A stretch of 64,000 bases of DNA, taken from Anabaena sp. UHCC 0187 (lineage in GTDB: Bacteria; Cyanobacteriota; Cyanobacteriia; Cyanobacteriales; Nostocaceae). Location of the stretch: contig NZ_VILB01000020.1 in NCBI RefSeq assembly GCF_009712035.1, positions 1 through 64,000 on the forward strand, in the 5' to 3' direction. Position numbers and translations under genes: made by a program. Shown here piece after piece: positions 28,318-36,589 of the stretch. The first letter of the stretch is position 1; each line of letters opens with the position of its first letter. The notes under the pieces are model-generated. The model made no database searches and was not told the DNA's origin. It worked only from the letters and a program-made list of their open reading frames with translations.

Positions 28318-28755
28318 ATGGAAACACAACAGAACTATTTTATTATCTTTGACACCATCAAGGGGGCTTTTCTTGCCTATGATGCCGAGAAAAACAGTTT
28401 AGTCACCTATAAAACCGAACAAGAAGCCCATGATGCCTTTGAGATTGGTTACAAAGAAAATCATGAAAAAGAGTCCGCAACTTGGTCTGGTAGTGCCGCA
28501 ATCCATTGGATGAACCTACAACCTTTTGTTATCAGTTTACCAAATAATATAACCCCAGTGGAAGTAATCACCACCCTGGCGAATTGTGATCTCCCAGATA
28601 TCAAGAGTTATTTTTTACATAGTAATGCTGTCCGTCATACTCAAGGTATTAAAGTAGATTTGGAAACCTGTCGGGGTTATCAAGTATCAGAAATAAAATT
28701 GATTGACCCTGAATGGTATAAAAAAGTTTCTTCAGTAAATGTTATGCCAAATTAA
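28318..28755 (+). CDS. Hypothetical protein, first of a tandem pair
   Basis: The 145-aa product opens METQQNYFIIFDTIKGAF and has LQPFVISLP and VDLETCRGYQVSEIKLIDPEW. It is clearly homologous along its length to the next gene (28886). Function unknown. The ATG at 28318 matches the start of the paralogue, so it is preferred over an upstream TTG. Confidence 0.7.
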   Translation: METQQNYFIIFDTIKGAFLAYDAEKNSLVTYKTEQEAHDAFEIGYKENHEKESATWSGSAAIHWMNLQPFVISLPNNITPVEVITTLANCDLPDIKSYFLHSNAVRHTQGIKVDLETCRGYQVSEIKLIDPEWYKKVSSVNVMPN

Positions 28756-28885
28756 AAGGGTTCTTTAGTAACTATCAAATCAAAAGTATTAGTTAAATTC
28801 CAAAACTACGGTTTAAAATCTAGCTAGGTGACGATATCACAGTTGGTTAGTGATAGTATAAAGATGATTACTGACTGGAAAACTT

Positions 28886-29323
28886 ATGGAAACACAGCAA
28901 TATTTTTTCATTATCTTCGATACTTCAGAAGGTGCTTTTATTCTTTATGATATAAAAGATGGCTTGAAAGCATTTACAACAGAACAAGAAGCCCGTGATC
29001 TCTTTGAGTTAAACTATAAAGAAAAATATGAACGCAAAAAAGGAGATTGGAACGCGAGTGTCGTTATGCACTGGGTGAACTTAAAACCCTTTGTTGTGGC
29101 TTTACCAGCTAATTTAGAACCATTAGAGGCATTAACTATACTATCAAATTCTAATCAACCAGACCTTGGTATTTATTGTATATCAAGTAGTGTTGTACGG
29201 AAAATTCACGGACTTAAAGTAGATTTACAAACTTGTCGGGGTTATCAGGTATCAGAAATAAGAGTGATTAGCCCTGAATGGTGGCCACAAGAAGATCATG
29301 AAACGGCTTCAAAATCTAGCTAA
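28886..29323 (+). CDS. Hypothetical protein, second of a tandem pair
   Basis: A 145-aa paralogue of the preceding gene sharing the start METQQ, FIIFDT, TEQEA and the highly conserved TCRGYQVSEI. The copies have diverged by substitutions and small changes at the C-terminus, so the duplication is not recent. Its end overlaps the convergent HNH gene by 15 bases. Confidence 0.7.
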   Translation: METQQYFFIIFDTSEGAFILYDIKDGLKAFTTEQEARDLFELNYKEKYERKKGDWNASVVMHWVNLKPFVVALPANLEPLEALTILSNSNQPDLGIYCISSSVVRKIHGLKVDLQTCRGYQVSEIRVISPEWWPQEDHETASKSS

Positions 29324-30457
29324 ATTACGATATTCCCCAAAGCTATCAATCAAATTAATAACCGCAGTTGATAATATCATCGGTAAATTATCACCAAACA
29401 CTGTGGAAAATCTCACGGCTACATCTTCTTGCAATGCTTTGGACAATGATGTTGATATACCATAGTTTCTGTAGGCTAATTCAAAATGTGGTCGGGCTTT
29501 CTGTAATCGGGTTTGGGAAGGTAATTTATCGCGTTTTTTGTGGGAATTAAAATCTGGATCAGCAGGTACTAAATTCCACAGTTCATTAATGGGATAAAGT
29601 GACACTGGTAACAGATGGTCTAAATCGTAGTTAATCCCCTGATATATGGGTTTTTCAGTCCAGGGACATATAAATTCTGTGCCTTCCATTAACAGGATAT
29701 CAATATTATTACGTTCCCAGGTCAATGGTCTACGGTTATCCGGTCTATAGGTCAATAACTGATAAATTAATCCTCTGTCTACTGGGGTTTCCTGTTTTAC
29801 TTGTTCACTAAATAAACACCATTCATGAATAGATAATGCCTCAATCCATAGGGACATTTCCTGAAAAGTTTGCCATAAATCAGCGTTAATTATTAAACAT
29901 TTATCCTGGGATTTAGTGCCAGGAATTGCTATAACTGTATCATCAATTTCTGTATATTTTAGGGGTTTATTAAATACTGTCCAATGACCTATACCAGCAT
30001 ATTTAATTGGCATTTCTAGAGCGTTGCTAATTGCAGTCACAGCAGCACTATAACATTGATGTAAAGATTTAGGGTAACTTTGATGTTTGCGGGGGATTCT
30101 GAGTTCATTAATCAAATAGAACCCATCGCTAGGATTGTAACTACTAACTATTGTTTCCCATTCATGCCTTAATTTAGTGAGTTCAGGACGGAACGACATA
30201 TCATTTCTAAGTTGACCATTTAAAGTAGCCCGTTGTCCTTGATAGATGGGGGAATCTGGTTTGACAAAAGGCCAATAATAAGCCACCCAAAACTGTGCTA
30301 GTAATTTTAATGGTATGGCTACATCTGTTTGAAAATTACGTAAATCAGGAAAACTCAGGACAATATCATTAATAGCACGAAGTAAGGCGATTTTATAACT
30401 GGTTACTTTGGTATCATGTTTGAGGATTGTACTAAGAATTATATTGCCTGATAACAT
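29309..30457 (-). CDS. HNH endonuclease, large type
   Basis: The 382-aa protein has an HNH core in its last third: YDLDHLLPVSLYP, then ELWNLVPADPDFNSHKKRDKLP, with D-H, N and H/K in place; a CPW motif lies just before. The N-terminal 250 residues are helical and probably recognise DNA. Proteins of this layout are often restriction or mobile nucleases. It is followed, upstream in reading order, by a phage-like small gene two bases away. Confidence 0.72.
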   Translation of the reverse strand: MLSGNIILSTILKHDTKVTSYKIALLRAINDIVLSFPDLRNFQTDVAIPLKLLAQFWVAYYWPFVKPDSPIYQGQRATLNGQLRNDMSFRPELTKLRHEWETIVSSYNPSDGFYLINELRIPRKHQSYPKSLHQCYSAAVTAISNALEMPIKYAGIGHWTVFNKPLKYTEIDDTVIAIPGTKSQDKCLIINADLWQTFQEMSLWIEALSIHEWCLFSEQVKQETPVDRGLIYQLLTYRPDNRRPLTWERNNIDILLMEGTEFICPWTEKPIYQGINYDLDHLLPVSLYPINELWNLVPADPDFNSHKKRDKLPSQTRLQKARPHFELAYRNYGISTSLSKALQEDVAVRFSTVFGDNLPMILSTAVINLIDSFGEYRNLARF

Positions 30458-30459
30458 AA

Positions 30460-30918
30460 TTATTGTAATTGTAATTGATTTAATTGCCGGGCTAAAAATT
30501 CCACTTGGGTTTTCATATATTCGATGTTTTTATAGGATGCTTCACTAGAGAAATTATAAAAATTGATAATCGCGGGAAAAACATCATCACTATGACTACA
30601 ATCAAACCCTATCCACCAATAATCATCAGTTTTCGGTAACAATTGATGATTAACGGCTCTGGGGTCATCACTGTGATGGGATACTTCAGAAAATGTAATA
30701 CTTTTATCAGTATAAATTTTCCTTAATTCATTATCAAACACATCCTTACCATAATAAGGATGTGTTGGGGGAATCCCCACATACCCACAGAACCAACCTG
30801 CATCTTGTCTAACAATTAAACAAGGGAAACCCAGAAAAACCCATTCAATGCGGTCAGGTTCTTGTTGCCATTCACCGTCTGCCCATGCAGATTTATCAAT
30901 CCAATTCAGGGTTTCCAT
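30460..30918 (-). CDS. Phage-type hypothetical protein
   Basis: A 152-aa protein with a pattern common in phage genomes: WVFLGFPCLIVRQDAGWFCGYVGIPPTHPYYG followed by a Trp/Asp/His-rich part (WWIGFDCSHSDDVFP). Role unknown. It overlaps the preceding small gene by 23 bases and precedes the HNH gene by two, forming a three-gene leftward unit. Confidence 0.65.
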   Translation of the reverse strand: METLNWIDKSAWADGEWQQEPDRIEWVFLGFPCLIVRQDAGWFCGYVGIPPTHPYYGKDVFDNELRKIYTDKSITFSEVSHHSDDPRAVNHQLLPKTDDYWWIGFDCSHSDDVFPAIINFYNFSSEASYKNIEYMKTQVEFLARQLNQLQLQ

Positions 30919-31153
30919 CTATAATATTCCCATTTTCATCACGTTTAACTTCTACTATTTTGACATCAAAACGTTCCCATTCCTGCACTGTAAACCCTAC
31001 TGTGGTTTCTTTTGGATACCGTTGTGCCATTTGTTGCCAAGCTGCCTCTTCGTTGATTGCCGATATATAATGTCCTTGTCGTACTGTTAAATCATATTTA
31101 CCAAGACAATCATGTGTATAAGGTTCATTACGAGTACATCTGTATTCTTTCAT
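30896..31153 (-). CDS. Small hypothetical protein
   Basis: An 85-aa protein starting MKEYRCTRNEPYTHDC with a helical GHYISAINEEAAWQQMAQRYP segment, like small phage proteins. Function unknown. Its ATG and that of the divergent HNH gene share the bases CATG, so both starts lie back to back; one of the two may really begin elsewhere. Confidence 0.55.
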   Translation of the reverse strand: MKEYRCTRNEPYTHDCLGKYDLTVRQGHYISAINEEAAWQQMAQRYPKETTVGFTVQEWERFDVKIVEVKRDENGNIIDGNPELD

Positions 31154-32099
31154 GAGTAATATTAACTTCTACATCAATAAGTTTATTAATCTTAGGGTAT
31201 CGCGTTCTCATGGCATAGCCCCCAATAAACCGATATTATTGTTGTCTGTGATTGAGATGATGGGGCTGGGATTACTGCGAAATAATGAAATTCCCTTGTC
31301 GGGTGAGTTAATCGCCACGTTTCTCAATCTTTGGAGTCATTTAGAACCCATCCGTAACCCGGATATTGGGCTACCATTCTATCACCTCATCAGTGATGGG
31401 CTCTGGCACTATAGAATGAAATCAGGCTTTGAATCGTTACTGACTACCAAAGTCAAAATTAGGACTCCCCACACCATTCGGCAAACGGTGGATTATGCTT
31501 ACCTGGACCCGGAACTGTGGTCATTACTGCAAAATGCTGAAACCCGTAATGTTTTGACTCACGTATTAATTGATAAGTGGTTTCCTAATAAATCTCAGCA
31601 GATACAAGAATTATTACAAGTCAATGTCTTTGGTGAATTGGAGGAAGAATTGCGATCGCAGGGTGGCAAAGTTTATGACCCCGCAGAATTAGAGGATGAG
31701 CAAATATCTATCGTCAGGGATACGGCTTTTCGGAAGATTGTTGTCACCACCTATAATCAAACCTGTGCTTTGTGTGGGATGAAAGTATTGGATACAGTGG
31801 GTCAAAATATTGTAGATGGATCACACATTAAACCATTTTCCCAGTTTTACGATGACCGCATCAATAACGGGATTTCCCTATGTAAAAACCATCATTGGGC
31901 ATTTGATAGATTTTGGTTCACCCTTGACGATGATTACAGGGTAATTGTTGATGATAAACTCAAGGAACAATCACCCAACGCTAAACCGATTCGGGAATTT
32001 AGGGGAGAAAGTATAATCTTACCGAGTCAACAACAGTATTATCCTAGACTGGATGCTCTTGAGTGGCATCGTCAGGAGTTTTTAAGGCGCACGGCATGA
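31152..32099 (+). CDS. HNH restriction-like endonuclease with N-terminal reader domain
   Basis: A 315-aa protein. The N-terminus SRSHGIAPNKPILLLSVIEM resembles the start of DNA-reader domains found on HNH restriction enzymes of the McrA type. The C-terminal HNH has CALCG, DGSHIKPF and NNGISLCKNHHWAFD. A type IV-like restriction role against modified DNA is plausible but unproven. The stop overlaps the next start as ATGA. Confidence 0.72.
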   Translation: MSNINFYINKFINLRVSRSHGIAPNKPILLLSVIEMMGLGLLRNNEIPLSGELIATFLNLWSHLEPIRNPDIGLPFYHLISDGLWHYRMKSGFESLLTTKVKIRTPHTIRQTVDYAYLDPELWSLLQNAETRNVLTHVLIDKWFPNKSQQIQELLQVNVFGELEEELRSQGGKVYDPAELEDEQISIVRDTAFRKIVVTTYNQTCALCGMKVLDTVGQNIVDGSHIKPFSQFYDDRINNGISLCKNHHWAFDRFWFTLDDDYRVIVDDKLKEQSPNAKPIREFRGESIILPSQQQYYPRLDALEWHRQEFLRRTA

Positions 32100-32953
32100 A
32101 CAAAATTAACAAAAAACCAAAGGGTTGGTATCAACAAATTGTGATTCGTCCTACTCTGTCTGTAGACGGTTACGAAAACTATGAGAAAATGTGTGGTTAT
32201 ATCGCTGATGTTTATTTCTCAGTAGATGAACCAACACTAAAAGAATTAATAAGAAAGAATTATAAAAATTCGTCAGGTATTAGTTTCTATACTCTCTTTA
32301 AAGTAGGACAAGTTAAGTGTCCGGCTTATTGGGTAGGTAAAGATTTACTAGCAGCCCTGATGCAGTCTGACTTAAGTATTGAACCTGAGAATCTCAATTG
32401 GGCAATGAAAACAGGGTTTTTTATGCTGCCCCAGAATGTAATTATATCACCCGAAAACCACAGTATTGATGCTATTTTCTGGCATTATGATACTGATGAA
32501 GATATGCTTTATTGGACGGCAATGGATAAAGCTAATTACTTCTGTCGGAAATTAAAGATATTCGATAATTTAAAACAGTTTAGATATACTGATACTCAAG
32601 ATTTTGACCCCCAGGCAGTTGTAGATTTTAATGAATATTTACAATCAATATTTCTCAGATTGCTGTTGATCATGGAATGTCGTCCTGAACTGGTAGATAC
32701 GACCAGCGAGATGATCACGGTCAACAAGGGATTTAGTAAGGCACAGGCACAGGACTTTTATCAACCATTGTGGATTGGCAGAAACTACTCTTTTAAAAGG
32801 GAAAGTGTCAAAGAAGGTAGCGGTACTGGCAGTGCTAAAAGTGTGCATTGGCGCAGGGGGTTCTTGCGGAATCAAGCCTATGGACAAGGCAGACAACAGC
32901 ATAAACTGGTTTGGATTGAGCCGGTGTTAGTTATGGGTGGTCAAGAATCATAG
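32096..32953 (+). CDS. Hypothetical protein with RG-rich HWRRG...WIEPVLV tail
   Basis: A 285-aa protein (ATG 32096, coupled to the HNH gene). The N-terminal 230 residues are unassigned. The C-terminus has HWRRGFLRNQAYGQG then LVWIEPVLV, a tail seen in many plasmid and phage proteins and again in the 45.9-kb gene of this window. Being coupled to an HNH nuclease suggests a shared restriction or toxin function; this is inference. Confidence 0.6.
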   Translation: MNKINKKPKGWYQQIVIRPTLSVDGYENYEKMCGYIADVYFSVDEPTLKELIRKNYKNSSGISFYTLFKVGQVKCPAYWVGKDLLAALMQSDLSIEPENLNWAMKTGFFMLPQNVIISPENHSIDAIFWHYDTDEDMLYWTAMDKANYFCRKLKIFDNLKQFRYTDTQDFDPQAVVDFNEYLQSIFLRLLLIMECRPELVDTTSEMITVNKGFSKAQAQDFYQPLWIGRNYSFKRESVKEGSGTGSAKSVHWRRGFLRNQAYGQGRQQHKLVWIEPVLVMGGQES

Positions 32954-33002
32954 ACAAAATGTTTTTGCATCAAAATGCCGCTACATAGTTTACGATGTAA
33001 AT

Positions 33003-33236
33003 ATGGCAGTTAAATTAAGACAATTTATGTTTGAAACCAACGCTGAGGGAAAAGTCAGACTATATTTCACTGAAGATAAAGTTTGTATTGGTTCTTATGA
33101 TGAAGTCACCAAATACGAACGAGAAACCCAGCAAAGTTATTGGGCATCGGAGTTTTTTAGTTTACCCCCAGACTATAATCCCATTGGGAAAACCGTTACT
33201 GAAATTAGTTTAATTACTGAAAATTATGATAAGTGA
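33003..33236 (+). CDS. Small hypothetical protein
   Basis: A 77-aa protein starting MAVKLRQFMFE, with short beta-like segments (KVRLYFTEDKVCIGSY). ATG 33003 is chosen; a longer frame overlaps the previous gene without a start signal. Its stop overlaps the DUF262 gene start by 11 bases. Confidence 0.5.
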   Translation: MAVKLRQFMFETNAEGKVRLYFTEDKVCIGSYDEVTKYERETQQSYWASEFFSLPPDYNPIGKTVTEISLITENYDK

Positions 33237-33711
33237 TCAGGAAATTATCGCTAAATATAATGCTCAACGTGGCAAAGTTATTCAAGAATATAACCGCATT
33301 CAATTACCAGAATTGGTTGAAAAGATGGGGTCTAATCCTAATTACATGATGATGGATGATACTCATAATGATTGGAGTAATATCCAAAAATCCAGGTTGA
33401 TTGAATCTTTTATTATTAATTTTCCGGTGCTACCCATTATTGTTTATGAGACATCAATTTATAATTATAAAATTATTGATGGTAAACAAAGAATAAAAGC
33501 AATTGTAGATTATTATAATAACAAGTTCCCCTTGACTGGATTAAAAGTTACTACTGAATTAAACGGTTGCACTTATGCTCATCTCCCAGTCAAGATTAGG
33601 GAAGTATTAAATCGTTATCCTCTAAAGTTTATAAATATTTTATTTCAAAATGATGTGAGTCCTGAACAAATTGCAAAATTATTAGAGATTGTTGCCGAAA
33701 GTTACCCATAG
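33226..33711 (+). CDS. Minimal DUF262 (ParB-like fold) protein, copy 1
   Basis: The 161-aa protein carries the ParB/Srx-like core of DUF262: RLIESFIINFPVLPIIVYE then IIDGKQRIKAIVDYYNNKFPLTGL, the D-G-x-Q-R nucleotide-binding motif. In GmrSD and related restriction enzymes this domain binds or hydrolyses NTP; here it stands alone with no nuclease domain. A paralogue lies 0.4 kb downstream. Confidence 0.72.
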   Translation: MISDQEIIAKYNAQRGKVIQEYNRIQLPELVEKMGSNPNYMMMDDTHNDWSNIQKSRLIESFIINFPVLPIIVYETSIYNYKIIDGKQRIKAIVDYYNNKFPLTGLKVTTELNGCTYAHLPVKIREVLNRYPLKFINILFQNDVSPEQIAKLLEIVAESYP

Positions 33712-33722
33712 AGGATATATCA

Positions 33723-34028
33723 ATGGATTTAAAAGAATACAACAGGAAACTTAAAGACCTTGAACAGCAGATACAAAAATTAGAAGAGGAATATATTTCA
33801 TTATCACCGTTTAAAATTGGTGATATCGTCAAATACTGTCCCACCTGTGAACATTTTTTGAGAAGAGATGTTCAACCCAAATATTATATAGCCAAAATAG
33901 TTCCAGGAAATTCAGAAGATAGTGATTACAGATACTGCCTTGTTCCTCCAAAACGAGATGGAAGTATGCCACAGAAATTAACAAATTATCAAAAGGCATA
34001 CATTCATGAAATTGAAATAATCGAATAA
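33723..34028 (+). CDS. Small protein with N-terminal coiled coil
   Basis: A 101-aa protein: MDLKEYNRKLKDLEQQIQKL coiled coil, then FKIGDIVKY and a CPTC motif, an SH3-like barrel look. It follows DUF262 copy 1 by 11 bases with AGAGGA before the ATG. The first five codons reappear as a dead copy after DUF262 copy 2. Confidence 0.55.
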   Translation: MDLKEYNRKLKDLEQQIQKLEEEYISLSPFKIGDIVKYCPTCEHFLRRDVQPKYYIAKIVPGNSEDSDYRYCLVPPKRDGSMPQKLTNYQKAYIHEIEIIE

Positions 34029-34042
34029 AAACGACTACTTGT

Positions 34043-34150
34043 ATGGATAATAAATTAATATGGTACTTAGATTTAAACACTGGTGGTATTGTTCATTGTG
34101 ATGATGAAATAAAACGAGTTCAAGATTTACTTAAAAAAGAGCAATCATAA
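34043..34150 (+). CDS. Very small ORF between the DUF262 copies
   Basis: The frame encodes 35 aa, opening MDNKLIWYLDLNTGG and ending DLLKKEQS. It fits exactly between its neighbours (14 bases after the previous stop, 2 before the next start), which supports a real, coupled gene although there is no strong ribosome-binding site. Confidence 0.4.
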   Translation: MDNKLIWYLDLNTGGIVHCDDEIKRVQDLLKKEQS

Positions 34151-34152
34151 TT

Positions 34153-34635
34153 ATGTCAGACTTAGAAATTACCGCTAAATATGCCTCTGGTGAAGAGAGA
34201 TTACTTCAAGAACATGACCGTCTTAAATTACCAGAATTTGTGGAAAAGATGAAGAATAACCCTAATTATATTAGGATGGATGATACTCATAACGATTGGG
34301 ATAATATCAAAAAATCCAAGTTAATTGAATCCTGGATTATTAATTTTCCTGTGCCACCACTTATCCTCTATGAAACAACATATCATAAATACAAAGTTGT
34401 TGATGGAAGACAAAGAATAAAAACCATAGTGGATTATTTTAATAATAAATTTGCGTTGACTGGGTTAGAAGTCGCCACACAATTCAATGGTTGTACTTAT
34501 AAGAATTTACCAATAAAAATTCAGCGAGTATTAGATCGTTGTAATCTAAATATCATCAATGTTATGTCTGATGGTAATGTTAACCCTGAAGAAATGATTA
34601 AATTTATAGAAGTTATTGCAGAACGTTACAGATAA
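34153..34635 (+). CDS. Minimal DUF262 (ParB-like fold) protein, copy 2
   Basis: A 160-aa paralogue of the 33226 gene: the same IITAKY/EITAKY-like opening, MDDTHNDW, KLIESWIINFPVPPLILYE and VVDGRQRIKTIVDYFNNKF. The DGRQR motif is kept. The copy arose by tandem duplication that also carried the following gene's start (now a fragment at 34651). Confidence 0.72.
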   Translation: MSDLEITAKYASGEERLLQEHDRLKLPEFVEKMKNNPNYIRMDDTHNDWDNIKKSKLIESWIINFPVPPLILYETTYHKYKVVDGRQRIKTIVDYFNNKFALTGLEVATQFNGCTYKNLPIKIQRVLDRCNLNIINVMSDGNVNPEEMIKFIEVIAERYR

Positions 34636-34639
34636 ATAG

Positions 34640-34668
34640 AGGATATATCAATGGATTTGAAAGAATAG
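34640..34668 (+). pseudogene. Fragment of a duplicated coiled-coil gene
   Basis: After DUF262 copy 2 the leader AGAGGATATATCA and ATG GAT TTG AAA GAA of the 33723 gene recur, then a TAG stop. The rest of the gene is missing, so this is the scar of a deletion in the second duplication unit. Confidence 0.75.
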
Positions 34669-34708
34669 AATAAAGTCAACTAACTACGTATAGAGAGAGT
34701 AAATTAAT

Positions 34709-35071
34709 ATGTCCACAACATTAGATATCTATGCTTTAACATTACCTAAATGGGCAAAGCCGCACACTTGGAGTTTTCCCACATTAGCGAAAAGAGCAGG
34801 AATAGATGAATGGCGAGTTGAAGGTTCTTTATTTATTTGGTCTAAAGATTCTGTGGATTATGTTTGCAGAAATATGAATGATATCCATACAGTTGTCACC
34901 ATCCTTGAAAATACCTGGAATGAATATAAGAATCCAGGGTGGACTTTAGAGCAATCAGTAAATGAGGAATTACTGACTTTGAGGGGTGATAAGGAAGAGG
35001 CTGAAGAAAAATTAGATAGAATCAACGCCAGAATTGAAACCCTTGAAACCTGGAAAGCAAGTCAATGTTAA
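34709..35071 (+). CDS. Hypothetical protein with C-terminal coiled coil
   Basis: A 120-aa protein: an alpha/beta N-terminus (WAKPHTWSFPTLAKRAGID) and a charged coiled coil from about residue 88 (LLTLRGDKEEAEEKLDRINA). No family known. Its stop overlaps the start of the HD gene (TAATG), so the two are translated together. Confidence 0.6.
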   Translation: MSTTLDIYALTLPKWAKPHTWSFPTLAKRAGIDEWRVEGSLFIWSKDSVDYVCRNMNDIHTVVTILENTWNEYKNPGWTLEQSVNEELLTLRGDKEEAEEKLDRINARIETLETWKASQC

Positions 35072-35550
35072 TGTCTAAACAAGCCCAACAATTTGCCATC
35101 TCCAAGCACGGTAATCAAAAATATGGTGAACATCCTTACTCATATCATCTGAATTATGTAGTTAATATTTTAACAGAATATGGTTATGCAGAAGACGACG
35201 CAATTGTATCCGCAGGTTGGTTACATGACACCATAGAAGATACTGATACTACTCATACAGTGTTGGTATTGGAATTTGGTAAAGAAATAGCTGATATTGT
35301 TTGGGCGGTTTCCAGTGAACCAGGCGAAAATAGACCAGCAAAATTTAGGAATACAGCACCGAAAATCATATCTAACAAAAAAGCTTTAGTTGTTAAATTA
35401 GCTGATAGGATAGCCAACACCGAAGCTAGTTTAGCAAATAATCCCAAGCTTTATCAAATGTATGTTAAAGAGTTTACCCTATTTCATGAACTTCTTTATC
35501 AGGATAATTTACCAATGTGGGAAAGACTTATAAAATTGTGTCAAGGATAA
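35071..35550 (+). CDS. HD hydrolase, Mesh1-like small alarmone hydrolase
   Basis: A 159-aa HD-domain protein with the RelA/SpoT hydrolase pattern: ISKHGNQKYGEHPYSYHLNYVV, GWLHDTIEDTDTT and VVKLADRIANTEAS. Single-domain members (Mesh1, small alarmone hydrolases) remove pyrophosphate from ppGpp or related nucleotides. It is coupled on both sides (TAATG at each end). Whether it degrades a host alarmone or another signal is open. Confidence 0.78.
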   Translation: MSKQAQQFAISKHGNQKYGEHPYSYHLNYVVNILTEYGYAEDDAIVSAGWLHDTIEDTDTTHTVLVLEFGKEIADIVWAVSSEPGENRPAKFRNTAPKIISNKKALVVKLADRIANTEASLANNPKLYQMYVKEFTLFHELLYQDNLPMWERLIKLCQG

Positions 35551-36017
35551 TGTACTACGGTTATCGCTGTTATAGTAAAAACCATGAACCTTTAGGTTGG
35601 TTATATACATTTGATTGTGGTCGTGAATATGCCCACATTAATCGAGATTTTGAGTTATGTAAACGTTGGAAAACTCAAAGGGGTGCAGCAAAACATTTTG
35701 ATGATTATAACAGTCGGTGGCAGTTTAAGAGTCAGGGTGGTTACTTAAAAGTAGAAGTAATGCCAGAGTTTACTGAACCAAAGTCTGCCGCTAAATCTAA
35801 TCAACAACGGTGGAATGAGGCCAATCGTGATAAAGTTTCCCAGTCACAGGAGAAATATAATCAAAAACGTCCTGTTTTGTCATTCCGTCCCCAATCGGAA
35901 ATATTAGAATGGTTAGAAGAAGAACGCTATATAGATAACGGTAAACTAGAAACTGATGTCGCACTGCTGAATCGGAAGTTAGCAAAATTGATGAAATTGG
36001 AACAACAGGGATATTAA
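35550..36017 (+). CDS. Hypothetical basic protein
   Basis: A 155-aa protein rich in Arg, Lys and Gln (starts MYYGYRCYSKNHEPLGWLY; later SNQQRWNEANRDKVSQSQEKY). The C-terminal half looks like a small ribbon-helix or helical DNA-binding region. ATG 35550 overlaps the HD stop (TAATG). Function unknown. Confidence 0.55.
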   Translation: MYYGYRCYSKNHEPLGWLYTFDCGREYAHINRDFELCKRWKTQRGAAKHFDDYNSRWQFKSQGGYLKVEVMPEFTEPKSAAKSNQQRWNEANRDKVSQSQEKYNQKRPVLSFRPQSEILEWLEEERYIDNGKLETDVALLNRKLAKLMKLEQQGY

Positions 36018-36087
36018 TTTTGGAAGTAAATTTATGTATAATTAAATAATATTTAGATGGAATTTAATTGAAATTTAGGAGTAACAA

Positions 36088-36348
36088 ATGGCTACACTAA
36101 TTAAAACCACCGGAACAGAAGAACAAATTGTCCTAGAAAGTCTCCAACAAATTCAAACACTGATTGATGGTTATATTGAACAAATTAATGTTGATGGGGG
36201 ACTGCTGATGATAAATGAAGATGCGATGCCTTCGGCGAGCGGAGCTATCGCCAAAAATCTACCACTGAATGACAAAGCCTCTGCATTAGCTCAACAACCA
36301 ATTAGAGGCAATGTGATTTTTGCAACTCATGATGAAGTAAGTGGTTAA
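36088..36348 (+). CDS. DUF3846-like protein with an inserted repeat
   Basis: An 86-aa protein resembling phage DUF3846 proteins: LIDGYIEQINVDGGLLMINED, then LPLNDKASALAQ and IRGNVIFATHDE. In most relatives the N-E-x segment runs straight into the P-x-N motif; here a 10-residue Ala/Ser-rich insert (AMPSASGAIA) is encoded by a dispersed palindrome. The reading frame is kept. Good ribosome-binding site (TAGGAG). Confidence 0.6.
   Translation: MATLIKTTGTEEQIVLESLQQIQTLIDGYIEQINVDGGLLMINEDAMPSASGAIAKNLPLNDKASALAQQPIRGNVIFATHDEVSG
36223..36251. repeat. Dispersed palindrome inserted in frame
   Basis: GCGATGCCTTCGGCGAGCGG then AGCTATCGC forms arms GCGAT and ATCGC around CTTCGGCGAG. It matches the style of short interspersed repeats of Nostocales and adds about 10 codons to the host gene. 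Confidence 0.5.
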
Positions 36349-36349
36349 T

Positions 36350-36565
36350 GTGTCTAAGAAAACATTAAAATTTGAATTAATTGAAGGACTCCCAGAAGAC
36401 CACGGAACTTATTTATTTTTGTTCAAAGATGATTCTATAAAACAAGGATATTTCGGTTCTTTTCCTGTTCCTTATCATGAAGAAGGGACTGTAAGAATTG
36501 CTGACTGTGAAGATGAGGAATTTCATTATGAAAAATGTCTTGGGTGGTTTAAACCTATAGAATAA
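36350..36565 (+). CDS. Small hypothetical protein
   Basis: A 71-aa protein, phage-like, with GTYLFLFKDDSIKQGYFG and a C-terminal KCLGWFKPIE. Start uncertain: GTG at 36350 lies one base after the previous stop; a GTG at 36341 overlaps it. Function unknown. Confidence 0.5.
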   Translation: MSKKTLKFELIEGLPEDHGTYLFLFKDDSIKQGYFGSFPVPYHEEGTVRIADCEDEEFHYEKCLGWFKPIE

Positions 36566-36589
36566 ATTATATATTTAAGGAAAACCAAA

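Noticed and set aside
33829-34080. Leftward frame across the 33723 and 34043 genes
   Set aside because: It is antisense to a coupled gene set and shows no protein-like motif.
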